NCBI GenBank assembly: GCA_963920665.1
Contig: OY987269.1
Coordinates: 9,798,501-9,862,500 of the forward strand
Origin: Straminergon stramineum
Lineage: Eukaryota; Streptophyta; Bryopsida; Hypnales; Calliergonaceae
Reading direction: 5' to 3'
Length of the DNA: 64,000 nucleotides
In this document: positions 46,739-60,508 of the stretch, one piece after another
Layout: the number at the start of each line of letters is the position of its first letter
Position numbering within the stretch: the stretch's first letter is position 1
The notes under the pieces: model-generated
Told to the model about the DNA's origin: nothing
Databases searched by the model: none
The model's input: only the letters and a program-made list of their open reading frames with translations
Program-made: the position numbers and the translations under genes

Positions 46739-49070
46739 GCCGCCACACCTTTGACCAATTTCCAAGATGACCTAATAACCATTAAAGTCCCAAGTGTTCC
46801 CTCAAGAGACACTTCAAGGTTTGGACAGGTTCCTAGGATCTCAATTTCTGATGTAATTTTTTGAAACTTAGTTTGAAGATAGAAAACACATTAGCTTTCT
46901 AAGAAAATTATTTTTATTCAATCAATGATCCAAAGCAAAAGTGATTCTACCCTAAGCTCAAAATAGAATTCACTAGACAATACAAAATAAGAATTTTCAT
47001 TTTGTTTTCTCATACGAAATACTTTTGTCTACATGAAAAGAATTGATTCATTCTATTTGGACTAGTGATGAGAAATTCATGGAAAACTCTTAGGTTTTGA
47101 GCAATCAATGTATCTTCTTCAAAAACAACTTTGAAGGATTTGTATTTGAACTCAATTTTCATAGATTTTCAATAAGTAAACTTACACATAGTTGAGTTTT
47201 CTTTCCTTAGAAGCAAAACTTTAGTCTAAATAAAAAAAATTCTAAAGTCTCTCTTAAATTGATTGAAAATTAAATATTACTAATCTCTCTCTCTCTATAT
47301 ATATTGAATGACCATCATTAGAAGGGTTAGATTGGTAAATTAGTTTCTAATAAATAATATCCATTTATATTTTTTGAACCACAGAATATTTATGGTTTTG
47401 AAAATCAAAATAACATAATTATTAAAAAAACTTGTGCAATTTTTTAAAAATTTGATGGATGAAAAAATCAAGTCTTTGTACATGTAGGTCATGTTTTAAT
47501 TCATTCATCATCCAAAATTTGAATGTTTGGACTATAATATGTTGAACTAACATGAAAATCAAATTTGGAAATATTTTTATTATTAAAATAATATAATTTT
47601 TTTAATATGTTTTATCAATATTACATCATAGCTCAATAGTTTTTGGGTATGATTTTTTTGTTAGTTTGTGATGACTAAGACATATCTACGCAAGAATTGC
47701 TAGAGCCTAAAATTTGTGTATTTTTATTAGAAAGATTGATTTCATAGTATCTAATCCATATATGATCCTATGAATTAGTTGTTGTTAGTGTTAGTGTTGA
47801 AAAAATGAGACTTAAAATTAAATATATATATTTTTTATCATGAACACATATTTCACGTTATTTGGAATTGAAAGTTTTGAAACTTTCTTTTAATAACATT
47901 TCAAAACATATACTTTTCCTTTGTTCTTGATGGCTTTAGTACTAAATATGTTCCATGTTTTTCTAGCTTTGATCTAACTCCTTTTTCCTAAGGAAAGCTC
48001 ACCTTATTGCAACCTGGTTCTAACCTTGTTCTCACTAACCATGTTTTCAAGGAAAGTTTTGTAACAAGAACAAATGTTGGAATGGAGTAGTTTGAATTTA
48101 CAATTTTATGTATGTAGTACTACATGGCACTCCTCCTAAGGTGAAAGGTGATGTTGCTTTAGATAGTATATGAGTTAAGTAGGTTCTACATCCCTTTTTT
48201 GTAACTATGCAATCAATAATCAATATTGATTTCATAGAAAGAGCATGAGTGATGTAAAAATGCTCAAAGTAGGCCTACAGTAAGTTAAGAATTAATCCAA
48301 AAGTTATCATGTCGTCCCTCACAAAATGATAAGACATAATTTGAGAGTCCTTCTTTCTAGGATCAATAATTTTTTTCTAATATTTTAATGTAATATTGGT
48401 TGTGTAAAAACATAATATGGTATTTGACCTTAGTTTTAGTTTTCGAGTCAAAAAAATCTATTTTTCTTGAAGGCCAAGTGTTAGTTCTTTTCATGCTCCA
48501 TTACATAGTACATACTATCAATTTTTGATAATATGTTACTTTAATTATTGGTTGTGTGAAAACATAATGTGGTATTTGACCATAGTTTTAATTTTGAAGT
48601 CCGCAAAAAAATCTATTTTTCATGAAGGCCAAGTGTTAGTTCTTTTCACATTCCTTTCCATAGTACATACCACTAGGTGACAAAGGGGCATTATTTGCAA
48701 AATTAACTCCAATATATTCTTGTCTAAATATACATTTTTTTGAACATGAAGTACAAAATCAATTTTGGATAAAGCTATAACCAACATATTGAAAATCCCT
48801 AATTCATCCATATGATATCCAAAAAATACAAGTTAAAGAGACTTTGATATTATATTTCAATTGCTAAAATTTCCAACAAAAATTATGACAACACAAGAAA
48901 CATTAACAAATTAATATTGTAGTTAGATAGTATGGTCAATACATCCATGCCAAGTAATTAATAAAAACATAAGTTCCAAAAAATTCGGCATCTATTGTGT
49001 AGAATTAACTTACTATTGTCCACCTACAGTAAAAAGAACCATGCTTCTTACTCCCCTCCAGAGTCGAGTA
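46739..49070. repeat. AT-rich repeat DNA with a family A remnant
   Basis: 46779-46900 matches the family A opening (attaaagtcccaag, ggacaggttcct, ggatctcaattt). 48410-48500 and 48540-48650 share a diverged segment (aacataatrtggtatttgacc). No gene seen. Confidence 0.45.
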
Positions 49071-49077
49071 CTGCTTG

Positions 49078-49115
49078 GGTTTAGGGTTTAGGGTTTTAGA
49101 GTTTCTTAGGGTTTA
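49078..49115 (+). promoter_or_regulatory. Telo-box cluster in the HAS1 promoter
   Basis: Three TTAGGGTTT-type motifs (reverse complement AAACCCTAA) lie between 49080 and 49113, with another tagggttta at about 49210. This is 360-390 bp before the ATG. Telo-boxes are known promoter elements of plant ribosome-biogenesis and translation genes, which fits the helicase downstream. The motif is seen directly; function is inferred. Confidence 0.7.
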
Positions 49116-49470
49116 AGGACTTAGGTCGACTACGCGGGCATTGCGTAGTTTCGGACTGCGTGGCCGCGAGGGATGCGCATGCGGTTTATTCTCTTTTGGT
49201 TTTAGGGACTAGGGTTTACGCTCCCGTGTTCTCAGACCTTTGAATCCCGAAGTTTTTATTGTGCGTGAATTGTGCGAGATTCAATTGATCACAGCCAATC
49301 TTTAGCCAGAAACACTTGCCCACGCAGTGAATTTCTTAGCAGTGATGACCTTAGGACTTCAAGGTTGTCAGTAGTGCCTTTCGCAGGGGTCTCGACACAT
49401 TAAGCTTTGAGTTTATGCAATTTGCGAGGAGCCTGCAATCACCGAGTGACCGCTTCGCAGATCATTCAGG

Positions 49471-52400
49471 ATGGGTAAGGAAGTGGCGGTGAAGAAGAGC
49501 AAGAAGCGGAAACAGCAAGAGGATGCAACGGCTGCGGAACAGCAAGGCAATGGAGCTCAGACCAAAGAGAGGGATGCGCCCGAGGAGCCTAGGGTTGAGT
49601 CCGAGGACCAGAGAGGTGATGAGCCTGCGGAACAAACGGATGCGGAACCACAGAAGGATGGGTCGAAGAAAAACAACAAGAAGATGAAGTTTGACATGGA
49701 AACTTTAGGAGGTGGAATCGCTCAGGTTGAGGGGATAATGAGTACGACTGCTTTTGAGTCATTGCCTGTTTCAGAGCCCACCAAGAATGCTCTTAAGGAC
49801 ACCGGCTTCACTCACATGACTGAGGTACGGTTGTCCTGTTTCTAAATTGTCACCTTTGGTTTTGCTGACGTAGTTTCGGGGCTGAAATGAATTGCTGGAC
49901 ACCTAATTTTTGCGTTTGAAAGGTTGTTTGGATGCTATTTTCCAATATGAAACTTCGAGTTGGTGTTTGCTGCAGATTCAATCGCGGTCAATTCCTCAGC
50001 TTTTGACTGGTCGTGATGTTCTAGGCGCTGCGAGAACTGGTTCTGGGAAAACTCTGTCATTTGTGGTACCCGCGGTCGAGTTGCTATTTCATGCGCACTT
50101 TATGCCACGGAATGGGACTGGTGTGGTTATAATCTCTCCTACGAGAGAGCTTGCTATGCAGGTTAGACTTCCGTAACTGGTCAGCGTAGTGTTGTAGATT
50201 CACTTCCTCCCCGGAAGCATTCTAGAAATTTTAGCCGCGTTAAATCCTGATACTGTAATGCGGCTAGGTTCTCTAGATTACCTATTTGGTTGTGATTTTA
50301 TTATTCATTTATGTTTGCCGTTGAAGAATTCGTCTGTACTTCAATTTGTATATTCCATCCTCTCTTTACTTGCGAATGTACTCTCTTTTGCCCCCCTTTG
50401 AAGGTTCTTCAGGTTTCAGGTTTCAGGTTTAGGGTTTAGGCTCAGACCGTGTTTTGAAGTCTTAGGTTGTGTTGCCGGTGTTTATTCTTTTCTTGAGGTT
50501 GAACTTTGAGCACTCTTGTAGATTTATGGAGTTGCGCGAGACATCCTGAAATATCATAAGCAAACGCATGGTATCGTTATGGGGGGAGCCAATAGAAGAA
50601 CAGAGGCTGAAAAGTTGGCGAAGGGAGTGAATTTTTTGGTTGCAACCCCAGGCCGTCTCCTTGATCACCTTCAGAATACTAAGGGCTTCTTGTTCAAGAA
50701 CCTGAAGGTCTGTAAAGGTTTTCTTTTTATTCAGTTTTGTGTAAACTCAAAATCCTAACGATAGACTTTGTGTGACTAACGAGAGCGTACTCTTTACCAT
50801 TATGAAGTATAAAACCTTGAAGATTTTTGTGCGGACTAACGAGAGCTCTGACATCACCTGTATGTCAAAGCTCTAGTGGTGAAGATAATGTAAGGAGAAG
50901 TGCATGTATATTGAGTGTCAGGACAGAAACTAATGGCCGAACGTCTTTGTGGCTGGCGCAGTGCTTGGTCATAGATGAAGCTGATCGAATTCTGGAAATT
51001 GGGTTTGAGGAGGAAATGAAGCAAATTATTAAGTTGTTGCCCAAGGATCGACAAACAGTTCTTTTCTCGGCTACTCAGACTACTAAGGTCTGTACTGGAC
51101 TTAACACTTTGATATACAGTACTTCGGTGGTAATTACTGATATTCTCGTTTTTGATGAATGATTCTAATCACCTTAATATTTTCAGTCCTAACTATGAGA
51201 AATGTCACTCAGCTAGTTGCAATACTTATTAATCTTTTTATCCTACGGCAGGTTGAAGATTTGGCGCGGGTTTCGTTCAAGAGGGCTCCTCTGTATATTG
51301 GTGTAGATGATGGTCGGTCTAAGGCCACAGTGGAAGGACTCGAGCAAGGATATTGTGTAGTTTCAAGTGCAGAACGCTTCTTACTCCTCTTCACCTTTTT
51401 GAAGAAAAACGTGAAAAAGAAGGTGTGCTTATTAAGACAATTTTTTTTTTCCTGTTGATACTTCTATGTTGGGATATTCGTACAAAGGTTTCGGTTTTCT
51501 GTTATGTGTTGTCCGTGCCCTGTGGGAGTCATTGGGTTCTACTTGAGGTAAGGGCTAGTATAGTATTAGAATGCCCGCTGGGCGGATCTGGAGTATAGAG
51601 GACCCTACTGTATATATAATAGGCAGAGGTCATTAAAATCAAGCTTCAGAGGATCCCTATTTCGGAAAGTTTTTAGTTGACCCTAAGTGAGACAGCTTGC
51701 GAGACCTAGCGGTAGTGCTGGTTCCGTAGGGTTTGTGCTTTATGACGGGTCTTCAAAGAGCACCTTGAAATCGAGATTGGGGTCCTTCATCTATGGGGGG
51801 ATCTTTACAGCGTCAGTCCCAGAGGAATATCTCCTATAGTATGTTGAGTTTCCTTCTTCGGGTTCTCTGTTGTAAAAACTAGCCTCGAGCTATTCTGCAG
51901 TTGAAGGCGTAAGATTGATCATCCTGCAGGACAACACAGAGTATATTCACAATCGTAGGTTTAGTTTTTAATCCTTCCCGGTCATTTGTGTCTCTGACCG
52001 AATAATGTGTTGCTGGAACGCAGATTATGGTTTTCTTTTCATCTTGCAACTCTGTGAAGTTCCACAGTGAGCTTCTGAACTACATTGACATTCCTTGCCT
52101 CGACATTCACGGCAAGCAGAAGCAACAGAAGAGAACATCAACTTACTTCGAGTTCTGCAATGCCGAAAAGGGTATCCTCCTCTGTACAGACGTTGCAGCT
52201 CGTGGGCTGGATATCCCAGCAGTGGATTGGATCATTCAATACGACCCTCCAGATGACCCCAGGGAATACATTCACAGAGTGGGTCGGACTGCAAGAGGAG
52301 AAGGATCTCAAGGGCGTGCTCTCCTGTTTCTCATTCCCGAAGAGCTGGGCTTTCTTCGCTATCTAAAGGGTGCTAAAGTCCCACTAAACGAGTACGAGTT

Positions 52401-52937
52401 CCCCTCGAGCAAAATAGCCAATGTGCAGTCCCAACTGGAAAAGCTCGTCGAGAAGAACTACTATCTTCATCAGTCAGCTCGTGATGCATACCGGTCCTAC
52501 TTGTTGGCTTACAATTCTCATGCTATGAAAGACATTTTCAATGTTCATCGGTTGGATTTACAGGTATGCTTCTTTCTAAGCACCTTGAACGTATCCTGAA
52601 TAATTTCTGAAATTCTGAAGTGCAAAGCCTTGTCGCTTGGTAGTTAATAAACATTTAAATAGATATCAGATGATAAACTGGATCTTTCTAGTTTCTTTTC
52701 TTACACTGGAGTGGAAAATTAAGTTTTTGAGTGTTGTGATTGTTGCAGGCTGTGGCTTCTTCATTTGGATTCAGCTGTCCTCCAAAGGTCAACCTAAATC
52801 TCGACAGCAATGCGGCTAAGTTTAGGAAAAAAGGCCCAAAAGCAACCGAGGGACGCAGTGGTAAACATGGCTTTAACGCAAGCAATCCTTATGGTAAGAA
52901 AGCAGGCGGAGATAAAACCAAATTCACTCGCTTTTGA
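49471..52937 (+). CDS. DEAD-box ATP-dependent RNA helicase, HAS1/DDX18 family
   Basis: Exons 49471-49824, 49976-50161, 50522-50707, 50962-51087, 51252-51422, 52024-52563 and 52749-52937 (TGA at 52935) join in frame to 583 residues. HAS1/DDX18 is a nucleolar helicase for 60S and 40S ribosome assembly; the plant counterparts are RH27 and RH51. The N-terminus is charged with Lys clusters (8-14, about 65-72) that look nuclear-targeting. Q-motif Phe 95 and Gln 120, motif I ARTGSGKT (137-144), Ia PTRELA (173-178), TPGR (222-225), DEAD (247-250), SAT (278-280), TDVAARGLD (396-404) and HRVGRTARG (425-433) are all intact. The C-terminal family domain ([13 protein letters not shown], then a basic tail) follows. 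The start is the first ATG of the long frame. It is preceded by telo-boxes. No defects seen. Confidence 0.97.
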
Positions 52938-55660
52938 TAGATCTACATAAGCCTTTTAATTTTGACTTGGAGTCCCAATGCAATGTGAGATCTCCACATT
53001 CCTTGCTAGAGTTATTTATACTGGCGTAAGCGTTTAGGCATAGGTCAAACGACTGTAGATATGATGAGTAGCTTTTAGGGTTAGCATGCACCTTGGAGAC
53101 CTGCCATTAATCATTCTGCTACGGCATGTTTTAAAATTTGCCGTGAGTATGGTAGCTGTGGACGTCCCTTAAGTTTTTTGCAGAAGAGCTGTAAGAGTAG
53201 CTGTTTCGGACAACCTCTCGTAGCTAGAAGAATGGGAGGTGACTTTGAATTCAACTTTTGTTCCCCTAGGATAGTAGAGAAATCTCATCAATGCAGTCCA
53301 ATTTGAAGATCCATTTTTATTGTGTTTTATCCTTTGTTTGAATTCTAATTTCTATTTTCTTGCTACGCATTCCAATTGCGGATATGTGCACAGTAAGCTT
53401 AAGGTACAAGAACCTTTTGCGGTTGGGATTCATATTGTAAAGGGAGATATGTTTCTGATAATACTTTTCTCATGTTTTAAATTGGGAGTCCAACTCATGT
53501 GATTTGATAAATTTTAGGGTTAATACATACTATTAGGAGGGCCTCGAGCAACAAGTTGCAAGGGCATTGTTCCAAGGGTGCTCTAGGACCTTTCTACTAG
53601 TGATATGAATTATGAAGTAATGAATTTTTGTAGTAAAGAAGTTCTGCAAGATATTGGAGAGATCTTGATCTCTTGGTGTATATCCATGCAAGACTTCCAT
53701 AACAATGTTCATGTGAATATCATGTGAATATCATCTTGTAATAAGTGACATTCATTTGTCAATGTACTGAGGGTGTACCGTCTAGCTCATTCTTGATCTC
53801 AATATTATCTATACAAATATCTCTTTCAAATTTGAGATCAACTAATAGGTGGCCCATAAGTCGACCATGTAAGGAAAATTAGAGGTCTGTGGAGAGCTCA
53901 GCTTACCAAAACATGTGTAAATTTTTTAAGTACAAAGAGAAATGAGGAAGATGTGAGTGGGGAATTTTATTGAAATTTTCAGAGGTGACATGCTTAAAAT
54001 TTTTTTTTATAAACATGGTCTCCAGGTTGCTATTCTTGTTCGTAGACAGGAGTTGTGATCAATTACATGATGCCTTAAAATAGAAGAAGTGAGTCCCAAA
54101 AGTGATAAGAAAGTTGTTGGGGGAGGCTCATAGTCCAATGTAAATAACAATTAATTGTATTGCCTTGATTGCAATTCTATTTTATTGTAAGTCAATTACA
54201 AATTTCATTATTTCCTTAAACTACTCATAACAATACTATCTATCACCTCATTAGTACCTTGTAAGAGCTAGTTGCCATTGGAAACTAGAATTGGAGGCCC
54301 ATCCAGGTTTACCATAGGCAGTGAGGAAGAAAATATTTGAAATCTTGAAGGGTCGAGCATGCCAGAAAGCAAGCTCCGGCTGAGGGTCTGGAAGGTCCAA
54401 ATTTGCTTTCAACTTCTATAGAGCTGGAGGCTAGAGGTCCAGTCCCCAATGTCAACAGGCTCTAAAAGCATCTCCACACCAACTCATTGAACATGCTCAA
54501 CACACTAATGTGGCATGTCATGGCTGATTTTTTTTCCCATGCCAGGCATGCCAAGTGGAAAAAATAGATTGGCTACAATGAAATTTTTGAAGTGTACAAC
54601 CCAATTAGCTCAATAGAATCTACAAACTACCCCAAATCAACAAAAAGTATTTTCATAATGGTCATCTTACATCCTAAAGTAGGCACAACATTTTCTAACA
54701 TGGCTACAAGATTCCCTAACATGGCCATGGCATGAAGGAATAAAAAAGTAACTTTTTATGACCAATTTACACTAGAATGGTGTAAGTACCCCATGATAGT
54801 CACTAATAACTCTATGACCATCTCCCAAGAGAAGATTATGGCCACAAATCAACCTAATGTAGTCCTAATCTCATTTATTAAAAAAATCTACCATGGGTTG
54901 ATGTAAGACTCTATTGGGTGGTTTTCTAGATGACTGCATTAAGCAATTTGATTGTCATAGGCTGGTTTACCTTAGTAGGAGCTTGAACCACTCATAGTTA
55001 ACCTCTCACTGCCCAAGGCCTGAACAAGTTCAAAAACATCATTTCATTTGAAGTGTTATAGGTATAATTTTCACTAAGTTATAGAGATCTCAACTATACA
55101 ATCTTGTAGTGCACTTATTGTAGATGACGTTCATCAAATTTGGTGTCATTTGACCGCATAGATTGCAAGATTAAAATGCTTTCATGTTGAAAAAGGATGC
55201 TGAATTTTTCCTAAAAATACATTTGGAGGCGAAATTCAGTTTCTAAATCAACTCAAATGAAAAACTTTTAAACTATAAAGTGATTCAAAATTAGCATACA
55301 AACACATTGATGGAAAAAAAATATCATTCAATTGACTCATGGTGTCTACAAAATGGCTTTGAAATGTCAAAAAATAGCAAAAAAAAGTTGCAAAAAATAC
55401 ATCAAAAAATGAACTTCCTACTAAAATGCTTCTTAGTCACTTATAACTTCTTGGATTCATATGAAATTTAATACACACAAACTAGACCAACATGCGCAAC
55501 TTTTCAAAAAAATTATTGGAAATGAACATTGTTTGAAGAGGAAACAAGCCACCAAAGTTTTTCATCATGAATTTGGGATGAAATAATTGGATGATATTTC
55601 TCCAGGATTAGAATATGACAGATCATTATGACAAGGGGCATGACACTAGTATAATAGATA
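52938..55660. other. HAS1 3' region then AT-rich intergenic DNA
   Basis: 52938-53500 probably includes the 3' UTR. After that no gene is seen; 54470 (aaaagcatctccacaccaac) resembles a MITE terminus, without a found partner. Confidence 0.4.
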
Positions 55661-55998
55661 TAAGGTAGCAACACCCACAACCATCATTGTACCCATACTT
55701 TGATAGTAGAGGTCCCTTAAACTGTCCACCTTCGTGGTTGGTGAGCTCTGATTTTCTTAGATTTTGGTGCTTGAATCAAGGCAACTTTACTAGAGTGTGG
55801 TTTAGGGTGCCCTAGGAAGTTCTACTTTGAATTTTTTTTAGAAATTAAATGCCTTATCCCAAAACTCTATTTTTTTTGTTTTGAAAATTCATGATTTTCA
55901 ATTGCTAACATTGAAATTTAATTTTTCCTAGAGAAAAAGGTGCTTTCATGAACTATGATGAATTGCTTAATTTGATGGTTTGGGGTGTTGCTACCTTA
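55661..55998. mobile_element. TA-flanked MITE (338 bp)
   Basis: TAAGGTAGCAACACCC at 55661 and its exact reverse complement GGGTGTTGCTACCTTA at 55983-55998 are 16 bp perfect inverted termini. Each has TA at the outside edge, as in Stowaway/mariner-type MITEs. Non-coding. Confidence 0.75.
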
Positions 55999-57493
55999 TG
56001 AAAAATGGATGTACATGAGGAGGTTGAATTTTTCTTAATTCCTTTTTCCTGAATGCATTGGCAAGAAATTTTGTGTGCCTAGTGATTGGATTCCCTTCAA
56101 ATTGAGTCAAATTCATGTCCAGCAAGGTCACCCACCAATGAATGGGACGGATACTGGGGCATATTTGCAGGCCCATAAGCAGGGCCGTCACTCGCCACTG
56201 AATATGGAAATAATTTTGAATAATAGATACGGAGTCCAATACAGTAGGGTACTACTGTACTCATTTTTTAATGAAGTATTTCAATGTATCATTTCATTGT
56301 TCAATGATTTTTTGTGATATTATTATTACTATTATTATATTGATTGGTTTATATAATATTACTGATATTCTCCAGAGATTTTTACTGTATGCTCAATTTT
56401 ATATTCACTTCTTGTTTCTGATTAATTAACATCTCAGTCTATTTTATAATAATCATTGGTACTTTTAAAGAGGGGTAAAATAACATTTTAAATGGGGAGA
56501 TGCCGGAGCTCAGATGCCATCATTTTTCATTTCCTCAGAATTATGGTGGCATGATGGCAGTTACATTTGTTTTATAAATGTCTCATTCCTCATTGAGATG
56601 CTTCTCCACATAGCTAATATTTCACCAAAATTTACAACTAACTATATTTTCTAAAAGATATGAAAGACATACAAAAGGTATTAAAATTTTGAGGCATTAT
56701 CAATAAAGAGAAGTAATAGTAAACAAATTTCAAAATAATAGATTAAAACTAGGATTAAAAGGCTTCAAAAGATGCTTTAAATCCACCACCAATTTAATAC
56801 TAAACCATTCTCAATCTACTATAGTATGAGAGCACGGTGTCTAGTAAGTGGGCCACACAAGCATTGTAATCAGTATCTATGTAAATCTTTGGTGCAAAGT
56901 TCTTACACTTTGCTTTGGTGCTTCAAACTAAACCTTGTTTCTACTACTCTAATTTGTCCTAATAATCTGTATGTCACTAATTTACCAAAATCACACTATT
57001 TTGAAATACTATTCAGTTGAAATATTATTATATTATACCAATTTTCCAAAAATAAAATAAAATTATTGGGATACTAATTTTGTAGGTGACACTAATCCCC
57101 CTCCCCCCTTGCTACACTAATTTGTCCTATTAGTGTGTATTACTAAATATTAGAATATTTTTACCAATGATATTTGTAAAGATTTTTCAACATGAAAAGT
57201 CGACCTAGTATACATGCAAGGGGTGAAGGTATTCCACACTTCTAAAATGTTATCATATGCATCATCTACAAATCAATAAGTCTAGTATCTATCTACCAAA
57301 ATTTAATTTTTTTCCAAAAAGTGGGTCAAGGCATCTTGTGAGAAATAAATTTATTTATTTCAATGTATTCTCTAGTTGTTTTTTATAAAATGTCATTGTC
57401 AAAAGATCATAGTGACAACTTGACTATACAATATGGTCACATTTACTCTAATTTCCTTCGATACTTAACGTTTAAGTCAATTAGCCACTTCTA
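55999..57493. other. AT-rich intergenic DNA
   Basis: No gene recognised; short frames are AT-biased and lack motifs. Confidence 0.4.
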
Positions 57494-58138
57494 TTAACCC
57501 CTAAATGCCCAAGGCACTAGATTTTGGTGTTTTGAAAACTTTGAAGTTAAGTAAAATCCAACCAAATTGCTATTATTATTAGTTTATATTTTTGGAGAAT
57601 TCTTTTTGAAGTCTATTTTTAGGATCAAAAAGTTGATCTGAAAAATAAAGGATTATGATTTTTCTATTGAAGATTTAGTGCAAGGATGCCCATTGCAATC
57701 TTGACTTCTCATAGTGTTGAGGGCTCTTGAAAATGAGCCTCAAATACACTAGATCTTGGAGGCAGAATCACATTAGAAATTCATTTTAAAATATTGTAGA
57801 ATAGATTTTGAAAAACTATAAATTGAATGGGGTTGTGCATGCTAGGCCCTATAACCTCATATTTTTTTAGTGACCAAATTTTTAGAGTTGACATGCAAAA
57901 AGTGAATTGAAAATTTTTCATAGTTTTTACACCCTCATGATCAAACATTATAATCTTTCAATTTGTAAGTGATATTGTTATATTTTCTTTTCCTATGTGA
58001 TCTCTAACATGTCTAGTTTGACTTTGTACGGTTACAATTCAAAAGAAATTGGTACAACTTATGAAAATGTTGACTTTTTGTTCAATTTAGAGCAAATTTC
58101 AAGGAGCTCCAAAAAGGCCTTGGGCATTTAGGGGTTAA
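57494..58138. mobile_element. TTAA-type MITE, family B, copy 2 (645 bp)
   Basis: Begins TTAACCCCTAAATGCCC and ends TGGGCATTTAGGGGTTAA; inverted termini of about 22 bp. Near-identical to 46089-46738 with scattered substitutions and small indels, so both are from recent activity. The flanking bases outside TTAA differ between the copies, as expected if only TTAA was duplicated. Confidence 0.9.
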
Positions 58139-59260
58139 GGCTCAAATGATTGTATGAGGCTTTAGATAGTGTGTCAATATTATTATATTTTTCACCATAT
58201 TAAGCCAATAATTTTAGCTTATTTTAAGTTTTTTTATAACTTAATATTGAACCTGCTATTTGCCTACAGTAAGTTCATTTTGTTGCACACATTAATATTA
58301 GAAGTGAATTAAAACACTAAAAAGGGATCATTCCTCTATGACTAGTAATTGCCCTTGTATGAATTTTCTTGTTATGGTAAGTTAGCATCACCTAAAATAG
58401 ACACATTTTGTTTTCCAACATCAAAAAAATGGCCTTGAATGAACACTTCTAAGGATCAAAACTACAATAATTTTTCAAATGCAATGAAGGAGAGGTGAGG
58501 AGATTTTCAAAGCAACCAATGAAACATTTCCTACTTCAAGGGTGTCTTTTCAAAGGTGACTCCAGTGCTTAGTCTATGATATCCTATATTTTCAACTTTG
58601 AAAATTTGTAAAATATTACTAAGAGTGTTGGGAACTTACAAAACCACTTGGGATACATTTCTCTTCAATGTGCTAATAATCTCATCAAATGTTTTTGATC
58701 ATTTGATCTTTGAGGGAGTGGGACTAGTTTTATTTCGATCACTTTGGAGAAACAACCACTTATTTCTTCAATACTTGGGTGATACTTGGTGATATCTATA
58801 TTATAACCCCCCACCAAGAAATGTCCCATTCAAAAGGTGGGCAAATTCATTCCCCTAATCTCCTCTAGACTCATGAAATCCATGTAATCAGTGATTACAA
58901 ATTTTTCATTCATCGATCACATATTTCATCCATTTCTTGATAGGCATTTACATCAGGCAATCTCCTCATTGCTGAGAATTCTTGGGGAAAAAACTACATT
59001 CCTTGTTGGGCTTCACCCTCCTCATCAACTTCTTTTTTTCAAAATTCCTTGTACCTTGATAATTGCCATGTACAAAACTAGGTGATACCTATATAGAATT
59101 TGGCTATTGGTCTTAAAATATAGCGATAATTTGGCTATTTGACTAAATAAAAAATAAAAAATTTCTTCACAAAATTTAGGCAACATTTTTTTGCTGTGCC
59201 CAATTGGTAATAAAAAAAATCATGCATAAGAAAAACACTGCCTGACTATAAAAAGCGTCT
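58139..59260. other. AT-rich intergenic DNA
   Basis: No gene or repeat recognised. Confidence 0.4.
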
Positions 59261-59858
59261 CTTTTAGGTGCTGCTACTGCTACTTTATTTGTGTGAAATT
59301 GTGAATGCCCCCCAGTCTCCCAGTTTCCGGTCAGTCAAGTCATGAAGGAAGAGTTTATGACTCACCCCGGTGACCCCGCCCCAGCCAGCCACTCATCGGA
59401 AAAGGCATCCCACGAGATACCTTACTCAGTTCCCAAATAGGAGGCAGGAAAGCAAAGCAATTCTATTTGCGGCACCGCCAGACTGTCTCTCCACCACCAG
59501 AGCTGCGTCATCGTCCTCCTTTTAGCATACTTCCCATCTTTATTCGCAATGAATTCTTCTTTTCAGGCGCACCCAAAGCAGAAAAAAACAGAAAAATCAT
59601 TGATCTCGCATGTGAGACTGCGAGAGAAGCAGCAGCCTGTGGAATCAATCAAGGTTATTGAAGATAGCCCTCATCAATCGCATCGAATCCACAGGCTCAC
59701 GGCTCACGGCTCACGGCACGCCACACTCGCGCTCCTTCGTCTTTTTCTCATTCCACCATGCAAAATGATGCAATTGATGCAATCAGTCCTTTCAATTTGT
59801 GTCTTCCCCCCCTTAAAAAAAACCCACTACACGGCTACACGCCACTCCCCACCCTAAA

Positions 59859-59868
59859 TATATAAAAG
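59859..59868 (+). promoter_or_regulatory. TATA box of a possible transcription unit
   Basis: tatataaaag in a GC-richer context, followed by short frames, looks like a plus-strand TATA box. Start of transcription would be expected near 59895. No experimental or homology support. Confidence 0.4.
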
Positions 59869-59921
59869 ACTCCATGCTGGATGCCTGTCGCAAACTCCAA
59901 ACACAAGGCTTATAATTAGAC

Positions 59922-60059
59922 ATGCCCAAGGGACTTGTGCGACCCCACTCACTGGGTCTCCTGAAATGGATTCAATCCAAGCGAAATTTAAGATTTTACA
60001 GTCGGGGTGGAGTGGAACCAGTCGTTGGTCGGTCGGTCCCGATTTTGGTGCTTTCGTGA
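59922..60059 (+). CDS. Short ORF after the TATA box (45 codons), hypothetical
   Basis: First substantial ATG frame downstream of the TATA box. The peptide is basic (MPKGLVRPHSLGLLKWIQSK at the start) with no known domain. It could be an upstream ORF in a 5' leader, a small peptide gene, or chance. Confidence 0.2.
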   Translation: MPKGLVRPHSLGLLKWIQSKRNLRFYSRGGVEPVVGRSVPILVLS

Positions 60060-60508
60060 ATTTTCTGTTTTTTCTTTTGGGATGACATTCTGTGGGTGTC
60101 TTTTGGGCACTTGAATTTGGCGAATTTGCTTGCATTGCTCGCGCTTGGTGCTTGTGACGGAATTGAATGGTCGATTTCTCGCCAGTGTGGAGGCGATTGC
60201 GGGCGTTCGTCTGATGATTTGCTGTGAAAAAGAATATTCAAGTTTTCGTTTGGTGAAATTGATCGATCAATCTCCCGTGATTCTTCCGCAAACGCAAAAC
60301 ATTCAACGCAAGGTAAAAAAATTATTTGGAGGGTGAGGAACCCGCAGTTTAATGAGCAAGACAAACAGGGGAAAGATTGAAGAGACGATGAATCCGGGGA
60401 GCTCTCCGTGATTGTTCACACAATACAAGCAACGCAAGCCAGGGAAGTTTTTTATAATAAAATATCATTGGTGGGTTGAGGATTAGAGAAACCCTACAAT
60501 CTCTGGGA

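Noticed and set aside
49078..49220. Interstitial telomere array
   Set aside because: Only a few separated motifs, in promoter position; fits telo-boxes rather than telomeric repeats.
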